Source of the DNA: Planctomycetota bacterium
GTDB taxonomy: Bacteria > Planctomycetota > Phycisphaerae > Phycisphaerales > UBA1924
DNA length: 64,000 bases
Reading direction: 5' to 3'
NCBI GenBank assembly: GCA_013285505.1
Contig: CP053450.1
Location: 1,100,796-1,164,795 of the forward strand
Positions within the stretch are counted from its first letter, which is position 1. Every line of letters begins with the position of its first letter. Of the stretch, positions 36,140 to 46,701 are shown in pieces. The notes under the pieces are model-generated. The model was not told the DNA's origin and ran no database searches. It saw only the letters and a program-made list of their open reading frames with translations. The position numbers and the translations under genes were made by a program.

Positions 36140-36403
36140 GAGCGTGGATCCTTTCCGAGCGTCGCCAGAGGCGAGAGACGGGTCGATTTGGCCGGGTTCT
36201 GGCGGCGGCGACGGGCTTTGGGGCCGGTCTGGACCTTCGGAGTCCGGCGGCAACGGTAGCGCCGGCGGGCGGGTTGGTCAATGAATCGGTCGGTCTCGGG
36301 CTGGACGCCGGGCGGCTGGCGGGTACCATGCTGGTGCTGCGATCGACGGGGGGAGGCCCTTGGCGGTCGCTGGTGTGGCGGGGCGGTTTTTGAGCCCCCG
36401 AAC

Positions 36404-36476
<73 letters not shown>

Positions 36477-36755
36477 TTTTCTGCGCGCTTGGTGTCGGGG
36501 GGCAAGGCTCTTTGGGGGTTGGTGGGCCGGCCGCGGTCAGGGAGTTCATTGGCGCGGGTGCTTCTGGTCTGGCGTCTGCGGGGTGGCCGGGCTGCGGGTC
36601 TGGCTGGGGGCCGGGCCGGTGTGGGTGCCGGCGGTGAGGAAGGCGCAGGTGGGGTGCTGGGGAGTGGCGGAGTTATTTGATTCTGGTCTGGGGAGTGCGG
36701 GCGCGGAAGTCGCAGGTGCAGGTGGTCAGACACCGCACACTGAAAGGGCACCGCT
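36477..36755. other. Intergenic region after tRNA-Lys
   Basis: 279 bases without a recognisable gene. The sequence is G-rich on the plus strand with no open frame showing normal codon bias. The first ~18 bases (TTTTCTGCGCGC) are shared with the copy at 43004, marking the repeat end. No integrase lies here. Confidence 0.5.
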
Positions 36756-39362
36756 ATGGCAGTTTCTCAGACTCGATCTCTTCCCCAGCTTCTCACCTCC
36801 CGGCACCGCAGCCGCTCGAGAGCCCGTGCGATCGCTCTTGTGGCGTGTGTGGGGCTGACCGGGTCGGCGGCGGTGGGGCAGGAGACGACCTACCGCTGGT
36901 GGAACCCCAACGGGGCGCCCGAGACCGGTTCGATGAACGACTCGTCGAACTGGGAGGACTTTGTGAAGCCGTCGTTGCACCCGGATGCGATGAACAGGTT
37001 GGTGTTCGAGTTTGATGAGGACGCTGACTTTGAGGCGTTCAACAACCTCCGGGACTTTCTTAGCGTCTCAAGCATGTCTCGCGGCCGTCACGAAGGCACG
37101 GCAAGGATCACCGGGTTGCCGCTGAAGCTGAGGCCGGCTCCCGACGCCAGCAAGTGCCTGATCTCCGGCGGCCAACGTGAACCTCTGGTGCTGGAGACCC
37201 CGCTGGGGGGGACGACGGGATTCGAAGTCGGTTGGGGTACGGTGGAGTTGCGTCCCGCCAACAGGCAACAACACACGATCACGGGTGGGATCGAGATCAC
37301 GGGGCCCGGAGAGCTGGCGGTGTCGGAGGCGTGGCACTTGGGAGCGTTGAGCAATACCGTTCACGTCACGATGGATCCGTTTGAACGGGGGGGAACGCTG
37401 CGTGTCGACGCGCCGATGACGATCGCGATTCCGGTCGTGTGCCGCGGCGGGTCGATCAACACCGCGACGTCCGGCCGTGTCACGATCTCGGAGCTCGGAA
37501 CGTCGACCAACGCGGTGAAGCTCGGCTCGGGCACGCTCAGGATCGCGTCGGGGAGTCAGTGCAATTGGGTCATCAGGGACGGTGTGCTGGAAGTCGACCC
37601 GGAGGCGTTGAGCCGCGTCGAGATCCGGGATTGGGGCGTGCTCAGGCTGGTGGACGACTCGTTGATTCGACGCCTTTCGGCCATGGACGGGACCGTCGAT
37701 CTGGATGGCCACACGCTCGTTCTCGAAGAGGGTCTCGTGTATGGCCGAATCGTCGGAGACGGCACCGTCCGGTTCGTGGGGGAGGAACCGTTGGCCATCA
37801 AGGGGCAGTTGCCGGAGTTTGTCGGCACGTTGGAGGCCGACGGGGGTGTCATCCTGGTCGACCAGAATCTCGATTCCCCCATGACCATTTCGGTGCCCAA
37901 TCCGTCGGACCAGATCCATATCCAGTACCGAGTGCCCTTCTTCCCGCACCGCATTGGCTCGCTCGCCGGGACGGGTGCGATCTACTCAGACGCGGGAATC
38001 GAGCTGCATATCGGCATGGGGAATAAGGGCGGTTCATTCCCGGGCAGCCTTCGCGGCGTGCAAGAACTGGTCAAGGTCGGTCACGGCACTCATGCCTTGA
38101 CGGGTCTGAATGATCTTACGGGCGGCTCGATTCTCGTCACTCAGGGCACCCTGAGCCTCTCGGATTCCGCCGTGGGCGGCGCGGCGAGCATCACTGTCGA
38201 GGCGGACGGCACGTTCTCACCCTTCGGCACTGTGAACGCCCCGACGATCGAGGGCGCCGGAACTGTCGCGCTCGGCAGCCAGATCTTCACCGTCGGCGAG
38301 CCCGGGGGTGATTTCACCTTCTCCGGCACTCTGGAGGGCAATCTCGAGACCTCGACGTTCCGCAAGCGCGGCGCCGGCGAGTTCACGCTGAGCGGCGACA
38401 CCGCAGGCTTCGGCGGGTTCTTCGACCTTCTCGACGGCGAGGTGCGGTTTGCGGGCGGATCGATCCTGCCGGCCACATCGGGCCTGACGATCACCGGCGG
38501 CGAGCTCCGCGGCTACGGCGAGTACTCCGGCGCGTACTGGAACCAGTCGGTGATCGCTGCGGACTCTGGGAGCGGCATGCTCCGGCTGTCCGGTGAGGAC
38601 CAGTGGAACAACGGCACGATCAGGGCCGAGGGTAATGGATCGCTCGAGCTGGCCGGGGTCGTTCTCGAGCAGGACTTCAGCGGCGGTGGCCAGGACGGGA
38701 GGCTCACCGCCGACGGTGCCCCGATTCGCCTGATCGGTGACGATCCCGTGGTGGTGCAGGGCGGGTCGATGGAGACCGTTGGTGATGGTTCGTTCGAGAT
38801 GCACGGCTCGGCGATCACGCTGCGGGGTGTGGAGCACGCGGGGCACATGTCGCTGGGGTTCGGCGTGGACATCACGGCCGAGGACGTGGGCCTGGTAACC
38901 GAGGCCGATCACACGCTGCACGTGGAGTTCGAGCCGGATGCGGACAGCGAGGACGGGGCGATCCGCGGCCGCGGCACGGGTGTGCTCGGCGGCACGCTGT
39001 ACGTGACGCTGCCGGACGGGTTCTCGCCTGCGTTCGGCGACCGCATGACGGTGATCGGCGGCGACGACACGGGTGGTTGGGTGCTCGACGAGTCCTTCGA
39101 CACGATCATCCTGCCTGACATCTCGCCGTGGCAGATGCGGGTGGTGTCGCGTCCGGACACGCTGCAGCTGGTGGTTACGCGGAAGGCGGATGTTGCGGCC
39201 CCGTTCGGCAAGGTCGATGTGGAGGACATCCGGCGGTTCTTCGACGGGTTCGGCGGCGGGCGTCCTCTGGCGGACATCGCCGAGCCGTTCGGCCGGGTGA
39301 CGATCGAGGACGCGATCGCGTTCATTGCGGACTTCAACGAGGCGAAGGCGGTCGGCAGGTGA
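36756..39362 (+). CDS. Large secreted beta-repeat protein with dockerin-like C-terminus
   Basis: An 868-residue protein starting MAVSQTRSLPQLLTSRHRSR at ATG 36756, with a basic n-region before a hydrophobic core (AIALVACVGLTGSAAVGQ). The body is a long series of beta-helix strands of the autotransporter-associated repeat type: GSGTLRIASGSQ, GHGTHALTGLNDLTGGSILV, RKRGAGEFTLSGDTAGFGGF, GEVRFAGGSILP. It ends with two EF-hand-like segments (FGKVDVEDIRRFFDGFG and FGRVTIEDAIAFIADFNEA), the degenerate dockerin arrangement frequent in Phycisphaerae. It is probably anchored to or assembled at the cell surface. It lies within the tRNA-bounded segment, upstream of an ECF-kinase pair. Confidence 0.85.
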   Translation: MAVSQTRSLPQLLTSRHRSRSRARAIALVACVGLTGSAAVGQETTYRWWNPNGAPETGSMNDSSNWEDFVKPSLHPDAMNRLVFEFDEDADFEAFNNLRDFLSVSSMSRGRHEGTARITGLPLKLRPAPDASKCLISGGQREPLVLETPLGGTTGFEVGWGTVELRPANRQQHTITGGIEITGPGELAVSEAWHLGALSNTVHVTMDPFERGGTLRVDAPMTIAIPVVCRGGSINTATSGRVTISELGTSTNAVKLGSGTLRIASGSQCNWVIRDGVLEVDPEALSRVEIRDWGVLRLVDDSLIRRLSAMDGTVDLDGHTLVLEEGLVYGRIVGDGTVRFVGEEPLAIKGQLPEFVGTLEADGGVILVDQNLDSPMTISVPNPSDQIHIQYRVPFFPHRIGSLAGTGAIYSDAGIELHIGMGNKGGSFPGSLRGVQELVKVGHGTHALTGLNDLTGGSILVTQGTLSLSDSAVGGAASITVEADGTFSPFGTVNAPTIEGAGTVALGSQIFTVGEPGGDFTFSGTLEGNLETSTFRKRGAGEFTLSGDTAGFGGFFDLLDGEVRFAGGSILPATSGLTITGGELRGYGEYSGAYWNQSVIAADSGSGMLRLSGEDQWNNGTIRAEGNGSLELAGVVLEQDFSGGGQDGRLTADGAPIRLIGDDPVVVQGGSMETVGDGSFEMHGSAITLRGVEHAGHMSLGFGVDITAEDVGLVTEADHTLHVEFEPDADSEDGAIRGRGTGVLGGTLYVTLPDGFSPAFGDRMTVIGGDDTGGWVLDESFDTIILPDISPWQMRVVSRPDTLQLVVTRKADVAAPFGKVDVEDIRRFFDGFGGGRPLADIAEPFGRVTIEDAIAFIADFNEAKAVGR

Positions 39363-39457
39363 GGGTTGGGGCGGGTCGACTCGGTCGGGTAGACTCTCGG
39401 CTCGAATGTCGGGACTTCCGCTCGCCGAAGTGGCGTGGCGGGCTCGGCGGAAGCGAG

Positions 39458-40042
39458 ATGTACCCCGCGATGACCGATCACGCCAGAGCGCAGCCGAGCG
39501 ACGGACGGCCCCCCGACGACGATGTTGTCGGGGGGCCGCTCCCATCGATGGAGGCGGTGCATGAGGAGCTGCGTCTGATCGCTGCGGCCTACATGCGTCG
39601 GGAGCGGGGGGATCACACGCTCCAACCGACGGCGCTGGTCAACGAGGCGTATCTCAAGCTCGTCAACTCTCCGGACCGGCAGGCGAGCGGCCGGGCGCGG
39701 TTCCTCGGCATCGCGGCCCGGGCGATGCGGCAGGTCCTGGTTGACCACGCGAGGGCGAGGGCGTCGGCCAAGCGCGGCGGGGGGTGGGACCGGATCACCC
39801 TGAGCGGCGTGGCGTCGGACGAGGCCGGAGCGCCGGGGGTGGAAACGCTCGCGTTGGACGATGCGCTCGCGCGGTTGGCGGCGTTTCACGAGCGGTCGGC
39901 TCGGGTGGTTGAGCTTCGGTTCTTTGGCGGGTTGACGATCGCCGAGGCTGCGGAGGTGGTGGGGGTGTCGCACGGGACGGTCGAGGCGGACTGGACGTTT
40001 GCCAGGGCGTGGCTTCGCCGGGAACTCGAGGGGGGCGAGTGA
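39458..40042 (+). CDS. ECF sigma factor (TIGR02999-like)
   Basis: A 194-residue protein. I chose ATG 39458 (MYPAMTDHARAQPSDG) because GGAAG lies 5 bases upstream; ATG 39470 is the alternative. Region 2: LRLIAAAYMRRERGDHTLQP, TALVNEAYLKLVNSP, ARAMRQVLVDHARARASAKR. Region 4: LARLAAFHERSARVVELRFF, GGLTIAEAAEVVGVSHGTVE, ADWTFARAWLRREL. The stop TGA overlaps the kinase start (TGATG), so both are translated together. It belongs to the same ECF family as the gene at 31853-32433. Confidence 0.9.
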   Translation: MYPAMTDHARAQPSDGRPPDDDVVGGPLPSMEAVHEELRLIAAAYMRRERGDHTLQPTALVNEAYLKLVNSPDRQASGRARFLGIAARAMRQVLVDHARARASAKRGGGWDRITLSGVASDEAGAPGVETLALDDALARLAAFHERSARVVELRFFGGLTIAEAAEVVGVSHGTVEADWTFARAWLRRELEGGE

Positions 40043-42589
40043 TGGAACGGGCCGAGCAGATCCGGGAGCGGTTCGAGGCGATCCACGCGCTCGGGGGGAG
40101 CGAGAGGGCGCGGGCGCTTGAGGAGCTGCGCGCGCAGGACGCGGCGTTGTGTGATGAGGTTGAGTCGTTGCTGAAGCCGCTCGGGAGCGTGGGATGCGCT
40201 CGACACGCCCGCGGTGCCGTCGGTGTCGGGGCTGCTGCGGCCGGCGACGCCGGCGGTGGGCGCGATCGCGGAGGGGTTCCCCGGCTATCGCTTGGTCGGG
40301 CTCATCGGCGAGGGCGGGATGGGGCTGGTGTACGAGGCCGAGCAGTTGCACCCGCGACGCCGCGTGGCGCTCAAGGTACTGCACCCGAGCCTGGTGACTC
40401 CCGGCCGGCTGCGGCGGTTTGAGCAGGAGTCGGAGCTGCTTGCGCGGCTGACGCACCCGGGCATCGCGGCGATCTACGAGGTTGGGACGTACAGGGCGGG
40501 CGGTTCGGAGCGGCCGTTCTTTGCGATGGAGTATGTGGACGGGTCGGAGTTGCTTGAGCATGCTGCGCGGCAGCGGCTCGGGATGCGGGAGCGGGTCGCG
40601 CTGCTGGCGGAGGTGTGCGATGCGGTGGGGCACGCCCACGGGCGCGGTGTGGTGCACAGGGATCTGAAGCCCTCGAACATTATGGTGACGGCGGATGGTC
40701 GGGCGAAGGTGCTCGACTTTGGGGTTGCGAGCACTACTGATCCGGACACGATGCTGGCGACGATGCGGACCGAGTCGGGCGCGATGATCGGGACGCTGGC
40801 GTATATGAGCCCGGAGCAGCTGGCGGGCGACTCGGGCGAGATCGATGTCAGGAGCGATGTGTACTCGCTCGGGGCGGTGGCGTACGAGCTGCTGAGCGGG
40901 CGGCGGCTGTGCGAGCTTTCGGGGACCTCGTTTCCGCAGGCTGTGCTTGCGCTGCAGCGCGCGCAGGAGACGTCCTTCGGCACGGTGGGCCGGGACCTGC
41001 CCGGCGACATCGGGACGGTTGTGCTGAAGGCTCTCGCGGCGGAGCCCGGGCGGCGGTATGCGGATGCTGCGGCGCTGGCGGCGGATCTGCGCCGGTATCT
41101 GCAGAACGAGCCCATCGTGGCGAGGCCACCGACGACGGCGTACGTGCTCTCGAAGCTGGCCTCGCGGCACCGGGTTCTGGTGTGGAGCACGGCCTGTGTG
41201 CTGCTGGTCTTCGTCGGGGGCTTTGTCGCGACGGCGCTGGGCTTGATCCGGGCGACGCGGGCGGAGTTGGCGTTGCAGGCGAGCGTGACCGAGGCGCGGA
41301 GCCAGACGGCGATCGCGGAGGCCATCAACGAGTTTTTGAATGAGGACATCCTCTCCGCGGCTGACCCGACGCGGGCCGAGTCGCCGGACATCACGATGCG
41401 GGAGGTGCTTGAGCGGGCTTCAGAACGAATCGAGGGGCGGTTCCCGGATCAACCGTCGGTCGAGGCGGCGATCCGGCTGACGCTGGCGCAGGCGTTCGAG
41501 CGCCTGGGGATCGCCGGCGCGGCCGAGCCGCACTGGCGTCGGGCTGCGTCCTTGCTGTTGTCACCGTCCGGGGAGCCAACGCCGACCTCTGCCAACGCGA
41601 TGGCCTCGCTGGCGACGAATCTGATGAATCAGGGGCGGTATACCGACGCGATCGAGGTGATCCGAACGAATCTGGAGTTCTTTGAGTCGCGTGTGGAGCC
41701 CGATTCCGACGAGATCCTCAGAGCGAAGGGCAACCTGGCGGTGGCCTACCTGCAGATGGGGCGGCTGGCCGAGGCGGCCCCGCTGCTGGCCGAGACGCTG
41801 GAGGGGAAGCGGGCGGCGTTCGGCGATCGAGACCCGAGCACGCTGACATCGATCAACAATCTGGCAGGCCTGTATATCTCGCTCGATCGACCGGCGGAGG
41901 CCGAGCCGTTGTATCGCGAGGCGTTCGAGGGCAGGTTGGAGGTGCTGGGCGAGGCCGATCCGCGGACGCTCACGACGATGAGCGCGCTTGCTTGGTCGTT
42001 GACCGATCTCGGGCGATACGACGAGGCCGAGTCGTTGCTGCGCGGGGCGCTGGCGGTGATGGACCAGCGGCTCGACGCGGGGCATCCGATCCGGCTTGTG
42101 GCGGTCAACTCGCTGGGCAACACGCTCTACCAGACCGGGCGGTACGAGGAGGCGGAGAGGCAGTTTGCCGAGGCGGCGCGTCTCCGGGAAGAGTCGCTCG
42201 GGCTCGCGCATCTTGACACGTTGCTTACCGTCTCGAATCTCGCTGAGACGCGCCTCACGCTGGGTCGAGTGGACGAGGCGAAGGCGTTGTATGAGCGAAT
42301 GCTTGCGCAGGATGAGTCCAGCCTGCCCGACGGGCACTGGGCGCGGGGAGATGCCCGGATTGGGCTGGGTCTGTGCCTGAAGCAACTCGGCCGGATCGAG
42401 GAGGCGGAGCCGATCCTCATCGAGGGGCTGCGGCGGGTGCTGCGGTCAATCGGGGCTTCACATCCCAAGTTTGTCTCGGCGAGGGACAAGGTGTGGGGCT
42501 TCTACGACGGGATAGGGCGAGCGGACGCGGCTGCGGCGATCAGGGTTGCCTCTACGGACCGCGAGATCGAAGAAGCTGCGGGAAGGTGA
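40042..42589 (+). CDS. Ser/Thr kinase with TPR sensor domain, one frameshift
   Basis: The gene starts at ATG 40042 (MERAEQIRERFEAIHALGGS). Near 40187, in GGGAGCGTGGG, one extra base shifts the frame; the continuation reads WDALDTPAVPSVSG. The kinase domain has GEGGMGLVYEAEQ, VALKVLH, HRDLKPSNIMV, VLDFGVAST, GTLAYMSPEQLAG, DVYSLGAVAYELL. A membrane helix (VLVWSTACVLLVFVGGFVAT) follows at about residue 385. The outer part carries about eight tetratricopeptide-like repeats (NNLAGLYISLDRPAEAEPLY, NSLGNTLYQTGRYEEAERQF). The full length is about 848 residues. It pairs with the preceding ECF gene. Confidence 0.88.
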
Positions 42590-42743
42590 ATCGCGCTGCC
42601 GGATCGTCTTCTGGCGGCCGTACCGCGTATTTCTCGCCGGGCGGTGAGGCTGTGCGCTCCCACAGCCCTACGTGGGTGGCTGCGGCGCATAGGAGTCGCC
42701 AGACCCTCGGCGGTACTCCGCTTGGGGCGTTTCTGCTACTCAC

Positions 42744-42923
42744 TCACTGGTCGCCGCCCTTTCCGGTCGCCGCCCGCACCATCGCCACGATGCCGACCCG
42801 CACGGCCTCAGGCAGATCGGACGATGCCTGCACCACAGCCACGAAGCCAGGATCGTTGGGTACTCCCGATGTGGCCTCCCCCCCCCGATCGGCGCTGCGC
42901 GGTCCCGGAACCTGCAGCGCAAG
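42744..42923 (-). pseudogene. Possible tail of an integrase (remnant)
   Basis: A short open frame reads EATSGVPNDPGFVAVVQASS and then DLPEAVRVGIVAMVRAATGK before a stop at 42744. Upstream it is bounded by a stop and a run of nine G/C at 42881-42889, where a frame change may join it to KPLETNDLRCRFRDRAAPIG. From memory, such a tail resembles the C-terminal end of planctomycete tyrosine recombinases found beside tRNA att sites. No catalytic part is present, and this identification is tentative. Confidence 0.25.
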
Positions 42924-42958
42924 TCATTTGTTTCTAGTGGTTTACAAGAGTCAAGAGT

Positions 42959-43017
42959 CTGACTCGCAATCAGCGGGTTGAAGGATCGAGTCCTTCGGGG
43001 GGCATTTTCTGCGCGCG
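42959..43017 (+). repeat. tRNA-Lys 3-prime fragment, candidate attachment site
   Basis: About 58 bases match the 3-prime part of the tRNA-Lys gene and the following 12 bases (36430-36488), with three mismatches: the anticodon TT is GC here and one T-arm base is changed. The acceptor 5-prime half and D-arm are missing, so it cannot be a functional tRNA. Such a half-tRNA copy in direct orientation is the typical attR of an integrated element. Confidence 0.8.
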
Positions 43018-43101
43018 GCCGGAGCCGGCCGGTGGGATCGTGTGTGTGCCGGGGGAGGCCTCGACTTGGTGCGGCCCGGGTGCCCGGCGGGCACCCGACG
43101 T

Positions 43102-45796
43102 TCAACAGCCCGTGACCCAGTCGTTCAGAAAGGCGAGGAAGTCCTGCGTGTTGACATCGCCGTCGCCGTTCCAGTCGGCGGTCGGGTCTTCGCTGCTCCA
43201 GGCGTTCAGGAAGAGGATGACGTCGCGGGTGTCGACTGTGCCGTCGAGGTTGAAGTCGGCGGGGCAGCAGGTGGGGCAGTCTCGGGGGTCGGCGGGATCG
43301 GTGCCGGCGTCGAGTTCGTCCCGGTCGAAGTAGCCGTCCTCGTCGCGGTCGACGCCGATGCGGGTCTCTGAGCCGCGGGGGACGACGGTCCAGGTGAACT
43401 CCTGATCCGGTCCGGCGGCGGCGAACAGTTGGATGAGGCTGGCCTGCTCGGCGGCACGGTCTGACTGGAAGGTCTCGGGGTCGAGCATGTAGTAGCCGCG
43501 GCGGCTCGCCGTTGATGATCCCCTTGGCCACCAGCCCGACCCTGCCCGTCGCGGCGGCGTCCACCATCTCGCCGAGCGAAGCTCTCGCGCCGTCGGCGGC
43601 CTCGGGGAGCGTGAGCTGCGCCCCGATCGCGGCGTGGGTGACATCGGAGAACGCGAGCATGAATCCGATGATGTCGTGGCGTTGCTGGTCGCTGTTGAAG
43701 GTGAAGGCGGGGATGTTGAAGAAGCTGAAGAGCGACTCGAAGGTGCCGTCGTGGATGAAGCCGAATCCGCTGTTGTTGTCCATGGAGGCGCGGTCGTAGG
43801 ACGCCTTGTCGTAGGTGTTGAGCAGGTGTGGCGAGTTGATGCTCTGGGTGGTCTGGTCGAGGATCGCGGAGGTGACGAAGGGGTCGGTGCCGGTCTCGAT
43901 GGAGTGGCAGTCGATGCAGTTGAAGGGGCCGTCGAGGTTGGCTGTGCGGAAGAGTTGCTGGCCGCGGCTGGGGTTGCCGCCGTTGGCCGAGGTCGTGGGG
44001 AGGGTGCTGTCGAAGTTTCGGAAGGGGTTGGGCGCGGGTGTGAGGGAACGGACCATCTCGGTGAACGCGGCCATCTCTTCGTCGCTGAGTTCGACATCGT
44101 CGCCCAGGAGACCGACGAAGGCGGGGTTGAAGGCGTCGAGGTCCTCGCGGTCGCCCCGCCAGTGGAGGGGCTCGGTGCCGCCGAGGATGCCGACGAGCGT
44201 CTGCGTAGTCATTGGGCCCTTCATCGGGTGCCAGTCCTCGCAGTTGGTGTTGAAGTCGTCGCGGCAGAGCTGGTTGAAGGCCTTCTCCTCGCCCGCGGGG
44301 TCGCCGAGGTCCCAGGCGAGTTGGTCCATCCGGCCGTCGATGTGGCAGCTGGCGCACGAGGCCGTGCCGAGTCCAGAGGTGCGGTGGGTGTCGTACAGGA
44401 AGGGGCGGCCCTCGGTGATCGAGGCGGGAGTGGGGTCGTAGTAGCGGGCGGTCGCGACGACGTTGAGCGTTGAGGCGTCGATCTCGGAGACGGTGCCGTC
44501 GAACTTGTTGAGGACGTAGACCCGCTCGCCCGCGGCGTCGATTCTGATGCCTGTCGGGCCCTGACCCACTTCGATGCGCGCGGTGGGTGCAAGGCTGGCG
44601 TCGGTCACGAGGACGTTGTTGGAGCCCATGCCGGTGATGAACGCGCGGTCGCCGGTGCTGTTCCAGACGATGCCGCGGGGGGCGCCGATGGCGAGATCGC
44701 GGGTGGCCTGATCGACGCGTGGCGAGGTGTAGTCGAGGTGGGGGTTGAGATCTGTGAGGGCGTGGACGTTGCCGGCCTGGCTCACGTCGGCGCCCATGAC
44801 GCGGACGAAGGTGCCGTTGACGTTGGGTTCGAAGCGGACCTCGTTGGTCGCGTCGGTGCCGACGACGGTGACGCCGCCGGAGGGGCTGGGTGCGAGGGCC
44901 ATGTTGAGGTTCATCGTGCCCGCGGCGTAGTGGACGCTGAACGAATCGGCGTCGATAACGGCGATGTCGTGATCATGGAGGCCCCAGGAGACGGCGTCGG
45001 ACCAGTCCCCGTCGTTGTCGTCGAGCCAGGCGCCGTTGGGGTCCTGCTTGAGGACGAGGGCGGTGCGGGGCGCGCGGGGGAGGTCGGGGTTGACGGGCGG
45101 ATCGAACTCGAGCCCGTCGTTGGGCGGCGGGTTGGGGTTTCCGGGGTAGGGGTTGAACCCGGGGAAGGAGACGCTCGCGTCATCGATCACCGTGGTGAGG
45201 TTGCCGGACTCGAAGATGGCTGCGTAGACGGACGTGCCGTCGGTGGCGAGGGCACGCGGGTCTTCGCCGGCGATCTCGATCGAGAACGGGGGCGAGTCCA
45301 GGTTGGTGGGATCGAACACGAGCACGCGGTTCTCTTGCGAGACGGACACGAACGCGAGCTCCGGCTGGCCGGCGAAGACGACGTCGCAGGGCTCGTCTCC
45401 CGGGTAGATGGTCGCGACGACGTGCATCGCGTCGAGATCGACGATGCTGACTGAATCGGAGATGTGGTTGACGACCCAGGCCTCAGAGTCGGTCCGTGCG
45501 CGCACGGTGACGGGCTCGAGACCGACCTGCACGGCGCCGGCTGCGACGAGGCCGCTCATCGTGATGTCGAAGACCTGCAGGCGGTTGTCGCCGGTGTTGA
45601 CGGCGAGCAGGCGTGACCCGTCCGGGATGATGTCCAGGGGGCTGACGTGCGGCGACTCGAAGTTGACGAAGCTCTGGGAGGGTGCGGGGGCGGCGGGAGG
45701 CTCGAAGCGTGACTGGCCGGACGGCTGGGCCAGCGTCAGAGATGCCGCCGCGGCGGCACTCGCGAGGAGCATGCCCTGAACGGTGTGCTTGAACAT
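43102..45796 (-). CDS. Exported beta-propeller/di-heme cytochrome protein with dockerin, one frameshift
   Basis: An ~897-residue protein from ATG 45796 with signal peptide MFKHTVQGMLLASAAAAASL. Residues 40-470 form a YVTN-like beta-propeller (DGSRLLAVNTGDNRLQVFDI, GQGPTGIRIDAAGERVYVLN). Next comes a cytochrome c peroxidase-like part with two heme motifs, CASCH and CIDCH. Near 43503 one extra C changes the frame. Restored, it reads YYMLDPETFQSDRAAEQASL, a calcium-binding DRDEDGYFDRDELDAGTDP and a C-terminal dockerin pair (DFNLDGTVDTRDVILFLNAW, DWNGDGDVNTQDFLAFLNDW) ending in GC. It probably acts in periplasmic or surface redox chemistry. Confidence 0.85.
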
Positions 45797-46106
45797 GACC
45801 TCTCCACTTTCCCGCGAGGAATGCCGCGACTGGTCGAAACTACCGCCCGGCGTGGACGGGGTCAAGACCTCTTTTGCACGCGAACGCCTTTCGACCGTCT
45901 CTTGGTGGGATTGGCGAGGTGGGTGTTTCAGGGTGTGGCGGCGGATGCCGCGACACGAGGGTGTGGTGTTCGGGTGGGCTGCTCTGGAGGGTTGTCGCCG
46001 GGGCCGCCTCCCGGATGTGGTTGGTGCCGGTTGCAGGTATGCTGCGACAGGCTTCGGAGGCATCTGGGACGTGGGAATCGAGCTCTTGCTGGGGTGACTG
46101 AGAAGC
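45797..46106. promoter_or_regulatory. Divergent intergenic region before the third ECF gene
   Basis: 310 bases without a gene, between two divergent genes. No sigma-70-like -35/-10 pair stands out. The last 20 bases before ATG 46107 contain GGGGTGACTGAGAAGC, a weak ribosome site. An ECF-type promoter shared with the other exported genes would be expected here but I could not define one. Confidence 0.3.
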
Positions 46107-46700
46107 ATGTTCTCGCAACGCACCACGACAGCCCTCCTCCACGGTCTGGAAGACCCCGACAATCGGAGCGCGTGGGTGGAACTCGATGCCAGGTGCCGCC
46201 CGGTCATGCTGGGCGTGGCTCGGCGGATCGGGCTGACCGAGAGCGAGGCCGAGGACGCGGTGCAGGCGACCATGGTCTGCTTCGTCGAGGCGTACCGGGG
46301 CGGACAGTATCAGCGCGAGCGGGGGAGGCTGAGTGCCTTTCTCATCACGATCCTCCGCTCCCGTGCGATCGATGCCCGCCGTCGCGCGGTCGCCAGACGT
46401 GAGGCCGCGGCACCGATCGAGGCTGTCGAGCGATTCTCGGAGTTGGAGGTCAGCCGGATCTGGCTGGACGAGCGGAGGAGCCAGCTGCTCCGGCAGGCGA
46501 TGAGTGAGCTGCGGGAGGGTGGTGCCGACGAGCGGATGCTCGCGGCGTTCGAGCTCTTTGGCGTCCGAGGGGTCGCCATCGGTGAGGTGAGCGAGCGGCT
46601 CGGCATGTCTCGCGAGGAGGTCTACAACGCCAAGTATCGGGTCACCAGGCGCCTCCAACCTGTTGTCGCGCGGCTCGACGAGCTCTACGAGGATCTCTGA
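46107..46700 (+). CDS. ECF sigma factor
   Basis: A 197-residue protein starting MFSQRTTTALLHGLEDPDNR at ATG 46107. Region 2: WVELDARCRPVMLGVARRIG, SEAEDAVQATMVCFVEAYRG, QRERGRLSAFLITILRSRAI. Region 4: MLAAFELFGVRGVAIGEVSE, RLGMSREEVYNAKYRVTRRL. It is of a different ECF subgroup from the genes at 31853 and 39458, with the RSAWVELDARCRPVM opening common in planctomycete kinase-linked sigma factors. The kinase gene follows after one base. Confidence 0.88.
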   Translation: MFSQRTTTALLHGLEDPDNRSAWVELDARCRPVMLGVARRIGLTESEAEDAVQATMVCFVEAYRGGQYQRERGRLSAFLITILRSRAIDARRRAVARREAAAPIEAVERFSELEVSRIWLDERRSQLLRQAMSELREGGADERMLAAFELFGVRGVAIGEVSERLGMSREEVYNAKYRVTRRLQPVVARLDELYEDL

Positions 46701-46701
46701 C

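Noticed and set aside
42959..43017. A second complete tRNA gene
   Set aside because: No acceptor 5-prime strand or D-arm can be found upstream, so no cloverleaf can form.
42740..46273. A single 1177-codon minus-strand gene
   Set aside because: The true start is ATG 45796 with a signal peptide. The upstream extension and the part below 43503 are read in the wrong frame, the latter running through the tRNA fragment.
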